This document shows positions 7,188 to 13,950 of a DNA stretch of 42,722 nucleotides, in pieces. The notes beneath the pieces were generated by a model. It made no database searches, had not been told where the DNA came from, and worked only from the letters and a program-made list of their open reading frames with translations. The stretch spans positions 1 through 42,722 of IMG/VR virus record IMGVR_UViG_3300004806_000039; one strand, given 5' to 3'. Source of the stretch: a virus. Both the position numbers and the translations under genes were made by a program. The stretch's first letter is position 1, and each line of letters opens with the position of its first letter.

Positions 7188-7221
7188 GCTTACGCGCGGT
7201 GTCAAATAGGAATTAACGGCG

Positions 7222-7249
7222 AAAATAAAGGATTCCTTTATTTCGTCAA
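7222..7249 (-). promoter_or_regulatory. Predicted promoter of the leftward RHH gene
   Basis: On the minus strand TTGACG (7249-7244), a 16-bp spacer and TATTTT (7227-7222) form a reasonable sigma-70 type promoter, with the ATG 35 bp beyond the -10. The spacer and -10 are occupied by the 21-bp palindrome, so a bound dimer would block polymerase directly. Confidence 0.45.
7223..7243. promoter_or_regulatory. Operator palindrome of the RHH switch
   Basis: AAATAAAGGA - T - TCCTTTATTT: ten base pairs of perfect dyad around a single central base. It sits between two divergent RHH genes and overlaps the leftward promoter. Its 13-bp core AAAGGATTCCTTT recurs at 7303-7315. Confidence 0.7.
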
Positions 7250-7260
7250 ATCTTTTTTTG

Positions 7261-7288
7261 TTGGAAAACTATTTTTTTGCAGTATTGT
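7261..7288 (+). promoter_or_regulatory. Possible promoter of the rightward RHH gene (near-leaderless)
   Basis: TTGGAA (7261-7266), 16-bp spacer, TATTGT (7283-7288), with the ATG at 7295. A start site about 7 bp past the -10 would fall on the ATG, giving a leaderless transcript, as some phage repressors have. The -35 match is only partial. Confidence 0.35.
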
Positions 7289-7294
7289 TTCGCA

Positions 7295-7591
7295 ATGAAG
7301 AAAAAGGATTCCTTTCTCTCCATAAATATCGCAACTGACGTTAATATCGAACTTCAGGCTGCAGCCGATTTACTGAAGCTCAAGAAGAACACGTTGGCCC
7401 GATTGGCAATAGAGGCGACTGTTGAAAGTATTAAAGAGAAGGGCTACATCGTTCTTCCCTTAAAAATCACAGTTGACGGAATACCTGACGCAAAAAAAAA
7501 GAGTGCCGAAACGCTCGGAGGAGGCGGAATTGCTTCAACTGCTTCCTCCAATTTGAACCATCCACTCGCCCCGATGGAATCGTGTGGCTGA
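7295..7591 (+). CDS. Ribbon-helix-helix type DNA-binding protein (divergent switch, right)
   Basis: 98 aa from the ATG at 7295; a TTG at 7277 is the only longer start. The N-terminal ~50 residues again look like RHH: a strand in SFLSINIATDV, helix IELQAAADLLKL, turn KKN, helix TLARLAIEATVESI. The C-terminal half (Gly/Ser/Ala-rich) has no visible fold. The second operator core lies over codons 3-7, so protein bound there would stop its own transcription. Together with the divergent gene at 6981-7187 this looks like a two-protein phage switch; which one maintains lysogeny cannot be told. Confidence 0.7.
   Translation: MKKKDSFLSINIATDVNIELQAAADLLKLKKNTLARLAIEATVESIKEKGYIVLPLKITVDGIPDAKKKSAETLGGGGIASTASSNLNHPLAPMESCG
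7303..7315. promoter_or_regulatory. Second operator core inside the rightward RHH gene
   Basis: AAAGGATTCCTTT, identical to the centre of the 7223-7243 palindrome (7227-7239), 76 bp away start to start. The match is partly forced by the codons Lys-Asp-Ser-Phe, but an identical 13-mer in this position is unlikely by chance. Confidence 0.6.
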
Positions 7592-7611
7592 TGGATTATC
7601 TCTAATTCTCT

Positions 7612-8502
7612 ATGAGCGAAGTAACTTCTCAGCATTACTGCCGAACGTGCAAATCAATGAGGGCATTCACTAGGAATGGGCCGAATAACCTCTTTCACTT
7701 GATCCTATGCCTCGTGACAGTCGGTTTGTGGATTCCAATATGGCTCCTGTTTTGCTTTGCCAACGCATTTGTTCCTTCACGTTGCAAATTCTGTGGAGGT
7801 TCTAGAACTTTAAATATCCCCTTTGGAAAGGTATTTATTTTCATCATCATTGCATTTCTTGCTCTCGGCTACTTTGTGAATAAAAAAAATTATAAAGCTC
7901 CCGAGATTGCCAAGATCGTTCCTACGACATCACGCGCTTTTCCACCTCCAGAGTGCTGGCCAAAGAGTGTTCATATCTTACAAGCGATTGAGTTCTCAGG
8001 CGCTCCCTCGGGAGCCGGGAAAATCACTTCAAAACTACCTAAAGGAACAGAGGTGAAGGCTACTCTTACGGATGATCATTCTACTCTTTTTCTTAGATCC
8101 ATGGATCTAGAAGCTTCAGCACCAATAGGAATGACCGACTTTCTTGAAGAGGCTGAAAGAATAAGAGTAAAAATCATTGAATCGGAAAAATTGACTGAGC
8201 AAATCTCCAGGGAAAAATTGCGGCAAGAAAAAATTTTAGCTGATCAGGAAGCTGAAAAAAACAGGAAGGAAATGCTCCTGAAAAATTCTCGGACAATTTC
8301 CTTTAGAGTGCTCCAAGTATTAGCAGACGGATGTATGGTAGAACCGGACGGTTTCGATGGAAGAGTTTACCTTGAGGGGCTCTCAGGGGCTGCAGAAGGA
8401 GAGCATTTTTCTGCCCATGTTATCCGCTCAGGAACATTCAGTTACAAAACCGTTCTAGGAGCACCGTCCACGATAGAAAAATGGGTAATGATTGCTGATT
8501 AA
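7612..8502 (+). CDS. Zinc-ribbon membrane protein with coiled coil (possible lysogenic-conversion gene)
   Basis: 296 aa. N-terminal zinc ribbon split by a membrane segment: CRTC (10-13), hydrophobic LFHLILCLVTVGLWIPIWLL, then CKFCGG (~59-64); a second hydrophobic segment VFIFIIIAFLALGYFV (~73-88). A charged helix (~175-222, rich in Glu/Lys/Gln) looks like a coiled coil, followed by a small beta-rich C-terminal domain. It is on the plus strand with integrase and an RHH gene, convergent with the lysis genes (6 bp apart), so it may be expressed from the prophage. Superinfection exclusion or other host-modifying roles are guesses. Confidence 0.65.
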   Translation: MSEVTSQHYCRTCKSMRAFTRNGPNNLFHLILCLVTVGLWIPIWLLFCFANAFVPSRCKFCGGSRTLNIPFGKVFIFIIIAFLALGYFVNKKNYKAPEIAKIVPTTSRAFPPPECWPKSVHILQAIEFSGAPSGAGKITSKLPKGTEVKATLTDDHSTLFLRSMDLEASAPIGMTDFLEEAERIRVKIIESEKLTEQISREKLRQEKILADQEAEKNRKEMLLKNSRTISFRVLQVLADGCMVEPDGFDGRVYLEGLSGAAEGEHFSAHVIRSGTFSYKTVLGAPSTIEKWVMIAD

Positions 8503-8508
8503 TAAGCT

Positions 8509-9069
8509 TCAGGTCTGAAAGTTTTCTCCCGTTACCTGCAGTCCAGGATCTTCAGCCGGAGCAGGAGAAGAAGTGTCGGCAGCTGGAGGAGTCGGCAAAG
8601 CGAATAATATGACAGCGTTTGGAATCCTGACGCTGACGTGCATCTTGCCTTCCTTGAGAGCCGCTGGATTGTCTGGATTCAAGGCCTTGAACCACGGCTG
8701 AGTAAGGTCGATTGCCCCCTCGCCTTCCGGCGGCGCATCGGGTCCCAAGTCGATCAACTTGCCCGGCACCATGAGTCCGGCATCGTTGGTCACCCACACC
8801 GGCGCATACCAAGGAAACTTTGCCGCATAGTTAACGATCGCACTCCCCTTGCAGGGATTGTTCTTGGGCCGGTTTAGGTCGATCGGAAGAGCGCAGCCAA
8901 AGAAATTGGGGTTCTTGATCGTGTTGAGACCGCTGGCTGTCTCTCCCGAATCTTGCCCGCTATCGGCATCTGCTTGACCTCCGAACCATGTGGCGGGGCC
9001 GCTGAATACATAGTCAGCGCCATCTACTTCGATTTCCCAAGGGTAGCCGTTTGAGCCGGTGAGTTTCAT
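8509..9069 (-). CDS. Double-psi beta-barrel (RlpA-like) protein, candidate endolysin
   Basis: 186 aa. ATWFGGQADADSG, then GETASGLN, FFGCALPIDL and, after a gap, VWVTN, LIDLGPD, then AIDLTQPWFKAL. That order matches the RlpA/expansin-like barrel (YxG, D, TASG, ALP, VxVTN, DxGP, IDLS). Family members cleave peptidoglycan glycan strands. It has no signal peptide and would need the holin-like membrane proteins upstream. It is the last gene of the late operon, the best peptidoglycan-hydrolase candidate in the window, and ends 6 bp from the convergent 8502 gene. It could instead be a structural barrel protein. Confidence 0.55.
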   Translation of the reverse strand: MKLTGSNGYPWEIEVDGADYVFSGPATWFGGQADADSGQDSGETASGLNTIKNPNFFGCALPIDLNRPKNNPCKGSAIVNYAAKFPWYAPVWVTNDAGLMVPGKLIDLGPDAPPEGEGAIDLTQPWFKALNPDNPAALKEGKMHVSVRIPNAVILFALPTPPAADTSSPAPAEDPGLQVTGENFQT

Positions 9070-9085
9070 TTAGTTAATGTGGTGT

Positions 9086-9289
9086 TTAGATTTTTCTGGC
9101 AGTTGCCATCTCCAGAAGATGATGAACGTTATCGATCTGAAGAGTGTTTCCGTTATTGAGGATCTGTTCGGCGGATAACCAATCGGCCTGAGCATCTTTT
9201 TCAGCAAAGAGTTGCGGGTAGATCACACGGGCACGCCAGATCAGATAAGCCAGGGCACGGATCTCGGCATGTGCTGGAGAATTTTTCAT
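9086..9289 (-). CDS. DUF2934-like small protein, 67 aa
   Basis: AEIRALAYLIWRARV, then KDAQADWLSAEQIL resembles the small DUF2934 family (IRxRAYxxWxxAG, then DWxxAExEL); family named from memory. Members occur singly or in arrays in bacteria and phages with no known biochemical role. It overlaps the upstream membrane gene by 4 bp and lies between holin candidates and the hydrolase candidate, so a part in lysis timing is possible but unsupported by sequence. Confidence 0.6.
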   Translation of the reverse strand: MKNSPAHAEIRALAYLIWRARVIYPQLFAEKDAQADWLSAEQILNNGNTLQIDNVHHLLEMATARKI

Positions 9290-9624
9290 TGCGGGACAGG
9301 AGTAGGAGCGGGTGTTGGAACTGACGTTACGGCAGCAGGAATAAGAGAGGCAGGCGCTTTGGGAATGCGCCGCGCTTCCAGCTGATCGGCATAACCTTTG
9401 ATCACCGTCAATATTCCCAAGACGCCAGCGAGAAATCCGGCAGTCCCAACTGGAGTCTCTGGAACAGATCCGGTCTGAAGAAGTACAACCCTGATGGCAT
9501 CAACTACTCGCAGGATCTCGATCACCGTAATGAACATCAGGATCCGAATCACCGAGGGAATACCGGCGCCAGAACTGAAAACTCCTGCAACCCATTTGAA
9601 GAACTTCATCCGGGGCATTTTCAT
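9286..9624 (-). CDS. Membrane protein, holin candidate, 112 aa
   Basis: Basic N-terminus (MKMPRMKFFKWV), then two hydrophobic segments: IPSVIRILMFITVIEILRVV (~22-41) and TAGFLAGVLGILTVI (~61-75). The Ala/Pro-rich tail ends the protein. Two-span small proteins beside a muralytic enzyme are typical holins. The gene is in the late cassette, coupled to the DUF2934 gene. There are three other membrane-protein candidates nearby, so assignment of holin rests on position and topology only. Confidence 0.5.
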   Translation of the reverse strand: MKMPRMKFFKWVAGVFSSGAGIPSVIRILMFITVIEILRVVDAIRVVLLQTGSVPETPVGTAGFLAGVLGILTVIKGYADQLEARRIPKAPASLIPAAVTSVPTPAPTPVPQ

Positions 9625-9640
9625 AGATTTAAAAAACCGA

Positions 9641-9859
9641 CTAATCAGTTTCCCTCCACAATTTAGCTATCCAACAAAATCCACTGACGATCGGAGCGAG
9701 GATGAGAAGGAAAAGCAACCTCACTGCCCTGACATAAAAAGGAGTTGGGCGATAAGGTTTCCGCATTAACGGTCCACTGCCGGCAAGCCATAGATACAAC
9801 CCTGAAAGAAAAAGAACGCCGATGAAAAGCAGCGTGAGATATGGGGCGTAGAATTTCAC
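9641..9859 (-). CDS. Small membrane protein, 72 aa
   Basis: Two hydrophobic stretches, YLTLLFIGVLFLSGLYLWLA (~7-26) and VRLLFLLILAPIVSGFCWIA (~46-65), separated by a basic linker (RKPYRPTPFYVR). It overlaps the stop of the u-spanin-like gene by 4 bp. Holin, antiholin or pinholin are all possible; no family recognised. Confidence 0.55.
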   Translation of the reverse strand: MKFYAPYLTLLFIGVLFLSGLYLWLAGSGPLMRKPYRPTPFYVRAVRLLFLLILAPIVSGFCWIAKLWRETD

Positions 9860-10416
9860 GCCTTAACAGCAGTTCCCGCGATCTTTGCCAACCAGGGGCC
9901 ACCGAAGTATATGGCGACACCTAGAGCGATCAGCAGAAGGATTCCAGCTTCCCAAAGAGCCTTTGATCTCCACCAAGCCTCTCCAGCAAGAGCCTTATTC
10001 TTGTCCGTGATAGCGGTCTGGAGCTGCAAGACGGTATTAGTCAGCGTCGAGTAAGTATTCGTGTAATTCGTCTCATACCACAACAGCTTGCCAGTAGTCA
10101 CATTGAGGCCAGATACGACATTCGTGAGTTGACTCTGCGAGTCGGCAAGATCACTTCGGAGATCAACAACCTCCTGCCATATCACTTGATTCGTCGTTGC
10201 GTTGGTGACAGCGCTATAGAGTTTTGCGGCGGTGTCCTGAGCCCTCGCAACATCAGCCGAGGCATTCTGCGTGCCTGCCGAGACCGCCTTTAGGCCGTTG
10301 TCTATATCGGTGGAAGAAGCTATCGGTGGAACATACGGGGCAACCTGTTGATGAGCGCAGGATGAGAGGAACCCGATCGAAAAAACCGAGAGAATAAATG
10401 ATTGCAGTTTGTTCAT
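9856..10416 (-). CDS. u-spanin-like lipoprotein (lipobox plus C-terminal membrane helix)
   Basis: 186 aa from the ATG at 10416 (MNKLQSFIL); upstream in-frame codons belong to other genes. A signal peptide ends in lipobox LSSC (~17-20). The periplasmic part is a Thr/Asn/Ala-rich helical region with heptad-like spacing. A C-terminal span follows (LWEAGILLLIALGVAIYFGG, ~152-171). A protein tied to the outer membrane by lipid and to the inner membrane by a C-terminal helix has the topology of unimolecular spanins such as phage T1 gp11. Those are beta-rich whereas this looks coiled-coil, so homology is not claimed. It sits centrally in the lysis cassette and implies a Gram-negative host. Confidence 0.6.
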   Translation of the reverse strand: MNKLQSFILSVFSIGFLSSCAHQQVAPYVPPIASSTDIDNGLKAVSAGTQNASADVARAQDTAAKLYSAVTNATTNQVIWQEVVDLRSDLADSQSQLTNVVSGLNVTTGKLLWYETNYTNTYSTLTNTVLQLQTAITDKNKALAGEAWWRSKALWEAGILLLIALGVAIYFGGPWLAKIAGTAVKA

Positions 10417-10421
10417 TTTAG

Positions 10422-10532
10422 TTATGGGGTTGATGGGAGAAAAAGGCCGGTCCAATACATGCTTAAAACCTTCCAAACTCCGGTCATGGCAAACAGGATC
10501 AGGAGGATCAGAAGGGGGAAGGGGACTTTCAT
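10422..10532 (-). CDS. Tiny membrane peptide, 36 aa
   Basis: Short frame from the ATG at 10532 to TAA at 10422: MKVPFPLLILLILFAMTGVW, then KVLSMYWTGLFLPSTP. One hydrophobic segment with a single basic residue before it. Overlap with the upstream lipoprotein stop (ATGA) and close spacing to the spanin-like gene support it as real. May be a signal-arrest holin or regulator; unproved. Confidence 0.45.
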   Translation of the reverse strand: MKVPFPLLILLILFAMTGVWKVLSMYWTGLFLPSTP

Positions 10533-10621
10533 GGAAGTTTGAGGTAATCACCGGTTGGATGGCTGCACGCTGTGATAAAAAAGAGACAAGCCAAGAAGAG
10601 AAGAAAAGCAGCGAGCCTCAT
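10529..10621 (-). CDS. Tiny lipoprotein, 30 aa
   Basis: ATG at 10621, stop at 10529. MRLAAFLLFLACLFFITAC gives a hydrophobic signal and lipobox ITAC, leaving only about a dozen residues after the modified Cys. It overlaps the genes on both sides as ATGA. Size and placement recall Rz1-type outer-membrane lipoproteins, though it is shorter than those. Two separate lipoproteins in one cassette (with the 9856-10416 gene) would be unusual. Confidence 0.5.
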   Translation of the reverse strand: MRLAAFLLFLACLFFITACSHPTGDYLKLP

Positions 10622-10902
10622 GATTTTTTGAAATAGGTAATGAGCAAAGCCACGATGGCTGAAATGGTTGTGCAAATCCCAACAAGCATCCCTCTGTAGC
10701 CCTCCAGGGATCGAAGTCTGCTCTCCGTGTCTTGGTTCTTGTTCATCATATGTTTCTTGAAATCGTTCTGATTTCGAAGGATGAAACCGAGCTTGGCTTG
10801 GATCACTGCCAGTTGTGTTTGAAGCGACCCATGGGGAACGGGTTGGCCTATTTCAAAGGCATCATCTCCGTCTTCGAAGGTTTCTTCGTTTTCTCCATTC
10901 AT
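10618..10902 (-). CDS. XhlA-like membrane protein, 94 aa
   Basis: Acidic N-terminus, an amphipathic helical middle (LQTQLAVIQAKLGFILRNQ, then DTESRLRSLEGYRG) and one C-terminal span (MLVGICTTISAIVALLITYF) followed by KKS. This layout is that of the haemolysin XhlA family and similar phage lysis accessory proteins, which act at the inner membrane with a holin. First gene of the lysis cassette, directly after the tail-fibre-associated gene. Confidence 0.6.
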   Translation of the reverse strand: MNGENEETFEDGDDAFEIGQPVPHGSLQTQLAVIQAKLGFILRNQNDFKKHMMNKNQDTESRLRSLEGYRGMLVGICTTISAIVALLITYFKKS

Positions 10903-10904
10903 TG

Positions 10905-11516
10905 TTAAGGAATCGTGACTGCATTGACCTCTGCAACCGTTGTGGCGGCGGCGATGGCTGCTGCTGCCGTTGCGTAGGGAGTAAGAGTCGTCTGCATGTC
11001 TTCCAGACTGGAAATCATGGTGGACGGAACAAAAGGAGTAATTGTGGAAAGAATGGATTCAACCTGCGTCCAGTTCCCTTGTTGCGCAGCCGATAGCATT
11101 CCTTGTTCAACGGGAGCGAAAAACAACTGTGCACCCGGAGGGAGCGCCGTGAAAATTGCATACAAGGATGCTTTCGCTCTTGTAAAAAGTGTTCTGAGGG
11201 CTGCGCTTTGCTCTGGGAAATAACTTACCCAGCTTTTTGTCGCTTCATTCCAAACCCATATTCCACCACTTGATGGCGGCGTTGAAGGCGCGGCGACAGG
11301 AGCATTCCAAGTATAGGTGGTCTTATTAAAAACCCAGGACGGATAAGGAGAATTGCACTTGAATCCCTTTCCGTCCCACAAAGCTCCGATGTGAGCTTTG
11401 CCAAGTGTCCCAACAGGTACCCACGAGTGAGCGTCCTTTAGATTTGCGATGTGTAAGGCATCAGCATCAATAACATTAGATACTTTACCGTTCACGATTT
11501 GTGCGTATTGAGCCAT
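10905..11516 (-). CDS. Tail-fibre associated protein, 203 aa
   Basis: The N-terminal ~75 residues (YAQIVNGKVSNVIDAD, then IGALWDGKGF and SYPxW-type residues PYPSWVF) resemble short domains of phage tail-fibre accessory proteins with an xIxxGxVxNVIxAD start. A Pro/Ser linker leads to a helical C-terminal part (from ~110) rich in Ala and Thr. It lies between the glycine-rich fibre and the lysis genes. Likely a fibre tip component or fibre assembly protein; the exact role is not visible. Confidence 0.55.
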   Translation of the reverse strand: MAQYAQIVNGKVSNVIDADALHIANLKDAHSWVPVGTLGKAHIGALWDGKGFKCNSPYPSWVFNKTTYTWNAPVAAPSTPPSSGGIWVWNEATKSWVSYFPEQSAALRTLFTRAKASLYAIFTALPPGAQLFFAPVEQGMLSAAQQGNWTQVESILSTITPFVPSTMISSLEDMQTTLTPYATAAAAIAAATTVAEVNAVTIP

Positions 11517-11520
11517 GACT

Positions 11521-13503
11521 TTAGAAGGTATATGTGCCAGAGGCGTTGAAGGTTAGAATGGTGTTGCCGCCGCTTGTCGCAATCGTTGGAGACCCTGTGT
11601 AGGTATTTGAAAATCTAGCTGTAGGAATCGAAAGGATGCAGACTCCAGATCCACCTCCCTTTGGCGAATGGTCAGGGTCAGACTCTCCAGCCCCTCCTCC
11701 TCCTCCACCCGTGTTGGGAGTTCCGGCAGAAGCATCCCAGTTGAGCGCGTCGCCTCCTCCAGTTGTCCCTTCTCCGCCGCCACCCTGTCCTCCTGTAAAG
11801 TCTGAAGAGCCGCCGCCGTCGTAAGTTCCTCGGCCACCGCCTCCTCCATAATAAGTTGGTGCTCCGGTAATAGATGATACATAGCCATCTGAGGCGAGCG
11901 TAAAGCCGACTCCCCCATTTCCGCTTCCTCCACCACTGGCTCCTCCATTCCCTCCAGATTTACCGCCTGGGGCATCCAAACTTATACTTTCAGAAGAGTC
12001 TGTTACTGTCGTATCTCCTCCGTCCGCGTTAACGTCTCCACCAACTCCCACATTGATTGCGAGAACATCGCCAGGAACAGCAGTGAGTCCTTGATAAGTA
12101 GACCAGAGCGATTCGATGATTCCACCACCGCCTCCTCCATCTGGGTCACAGCCTCCTCCGCCGCCAGCAACAAGCAGAGCGTCTATTGTGTATGGTGAAG
12201 GAATAGCCAGCCCTGCACTTACTGAAGAAATAGTGGTTTCATCATAGGGCCATGCTGACTTTTGAAGCGAGATTGTGCAGCCAATATCAGAATCTTGGAT
12301 CGTATAAGGAGAGCTTGTTGCTCCATCAATCGGATTTCCGTTATTGAGCCACTGGATCTGCGTTCCAGTTGTGGGGGCGCTCCATGTGTCGCCTCCAGCA
12401 TCATCCAACAACTGACCAGATGCTAGCGCCCCCTCTTGGCTGATAGTGGGAATATGCGTATTGACGAAAGCCGTGATTGCGGCAGTTGGAGAAGAGTAAA
12501 TAGGAGAAGAGTTTCCAATGATATTAACTCCGATCTTTTTGAATCGAATGGTCTGACCAACATTGCCAGCTACAAGCATATAGCTTGAGTTTGTTGCTCC
12601 CTCGATGTCGATCCATCCAGATCCAGAATTACTCTGCCATTGGTAAAGGTATGAAGTCGCAGAATTTGTCCATGAATCGCCTCCGTCATCGGACAGCGTA
12701 TTTCCATTACTTGCGACCCCGTTTATTGAGAGTGTTCCAGAGCCAACCGGAACGAGAGAAACCCATGCTTCCGACTGACGGGCATAGATAAGACCGTTGT
12801 TCGGTGCATCTGGTATGCTAGGGGTTCCTCCAACCTGAACATAGGTAGAGCCAGTCCACCGATATAGAAATCCTGTATCCACCGCCAGATAGATGACCGT
12901 GGCAGATCCAGTACTAGGGAAGGCCGCTAAGTTGGCAAACTCAAGGGCATCTGGAAGAGCGAGGCTTCCGATGGCCTGCGCTGTTTTTAGAGGAGTCATC
13001 CATGAGGTGTCATCTGTTCCAGCTTCAGCCTGTTCAGTCGTGGCTTTTCCATCGGGAAGAGCGACAGGAGTGGATTCAGTTCCCGTGATGACGTTCGGAT
13101 AGATGGTGAAAGGAATCGAGGCACTGAAGTTAGAGAATCCACCCGCAACCCACTCAATCTCCATCAGAGCAGCAAGGGTTGTATTGGAACCAGTCAGTGC
13201 AGAAAAAGCGGCGGCAACGTTGGTTGTGTTGAGATTAAGAGAAAACTGATAACTCGAATTGAGACCACTTCCAACTTTGGTCCAAGATGAAGCGGTGGCC
13301 AGAAAGGGAGCGGGAGTTCCGCCGCCACCGGTAACCAGGGAGGCTAGTTTCACGCCGATGACCCCAGTAGCACCATCTCCTAGATCCTGAACAATCCCAT
13401 TCTGGATGAAGGTGCAAAGGACAGGGATATTGTCGCCAGGCTTCAGGATGGGCGCACCTATCACAGTGACCACGCCAGATAGTATATCGATGGAAAGCTG
13501 CAT
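11521..13503 (-). CDS. Tail fibre / receptor-binding protein with glycine-rich tip
   Basis: 660 aa from the ATG at 13503 (a GTG at 13506 is the alternative). The N-terminal ~145 residues are a beta domain of the type seen in its neighbours (KPGDNIPVLCTF, then IEWV). The middle has two Ig-like repeats (YLYQWQSNSGSGWIDIEGAT, then YMLVAGNVGQTI; and a second IQWLNNGNPIDGAT). The C-terminal ~215 residues are a Gly-rich domain (DALLVAGGGGG to the end, finishing GNTILTFNASGTYTF). Gly-rich polyglycine-helix domains form adhesin tips in some phages. This is the most likely host-recognition protein. Confidence 0.7.
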   Translation of the reverse strand: MQLSIDILSGVVTVIGAPILKPGDNIPVLCTFIQNGIVQDLGDGATGVIGVKLASLVTGGGGTPAPFLATASSWTKVGSGLNSSYQFSLNLNTTNVAAAFSALTGSNTTLAALMEIEWVAGGFSNFSASIPFTIYPNVITGTESTPVALPDGKATTEQAEAGTDDTSWMTPLKTAQAIGSLALPDALEFANLAAFPSTGSATVIYLAVDTGFLYRWTGSTYVQVGGTPSIPDAPNNGLIYARQSEAWVSLVPVGSGTLSINGVASNGNTLSDDGGDSWTNSATSYLYQWQSNSGSGWIDIEGATNSSYMLVAGNVGQTIRFKKIGVNIIGNSSPIYSSPTAAITAFVNTHIPTISQEGALASGQLLDDAGGDTWSAPTTGTQIQWLNNGNPIDGATSSPYTIQDSDIGCTISLQKSAWPYDETTISSVSAGLAIPSPYTIDALLVAGGGGGCDPDGGGGGGIIESLWSTYQGLTAVPGDVLAINVGVGGDVNADGGDTTVTDSSESISLDAPGGKSGGNGGASGGGSGNGGVGFTLASDGYVSSITGAPTYYGGGGGRGTYDGGGSSDFTGGQGGGGEGTTGGGDALNWDASAGTPNTGGGGGGAGESDPDHSPKGGGSGVCILSIPTARFSNTYTGSPTIATSGGNTILTFNASGTYTF

Positions 13504-13518
13504 CACTTGGCCCCGGTA

Positions 13519-13950
13519 TCAAATCGTCGAGTACGGCAGCGCGAAGTCAGCACTACGGACCGTTAGAGATGAGGGGCCAAAAAGCGACGTGTATGGATTG
13601 GCCATCGTCCACAGAAGCTCTCCGATAAGATTTGCAGATCCGTTGTCAGCTATTGCAGCAGCCAACTTGGTTCCGGAAAGGGAAAGATGTAAAAGGAACT
13701 GACCCGAAACGAGGGACCATGCGTCTGAGGTAACCAGTATTTCACTTGAATCAACTTCCTTGATCGCCAAGGAAAGGTCAGTGAGAGTCGGGGAAATTGC
13801 GGCATTAGCTCCACTGTCGTTAAGGCTCGTGAAATTCACTGCTACTATGAGATCTCCTGAAGTGGGAATAAGGAGAGCAGGAGTCCCTTCAGCTGGGGTG
13901 ACTTGACGGCTTAGAAAATCGCAAACTAGGGAGATGGATCCAAAGTTCAT
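13519..13950 (-). CDS. Small tail-fibre/baseplate domain protein, 143 aa
   Basis: Almost the whole protein is one copy of the beta domain also found at the C-terminus of the 13947-15311 product and at the N-terminus of the 11521-13503 product: PTSGDLIVAVNF, then LSLAIKEVDSSEILVTSDAW, then LIGELLWTM. The pattern (G-D, two strands, W, then AEL-W) recalls upper-baseplate BppU-type N-terminal domains. Its start overlaps the upstream stop by 4 bp. Probably a baseplate or fibre-attachment subunit. Confidence 0.55.
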   Translation of the reverse strand: MNFGSISLVCDFLSRQVTPAEGTPALLIPTSGDLIVAVNFTSLNDSGANAAISPTLTDLSLAIKEVDSSEILVTSDAWSLVSGQFLLHLSLSGTKLAAAIADNGSANLIGELLWTMANPYTSLFGPSSLTVRSADFALPYSTI

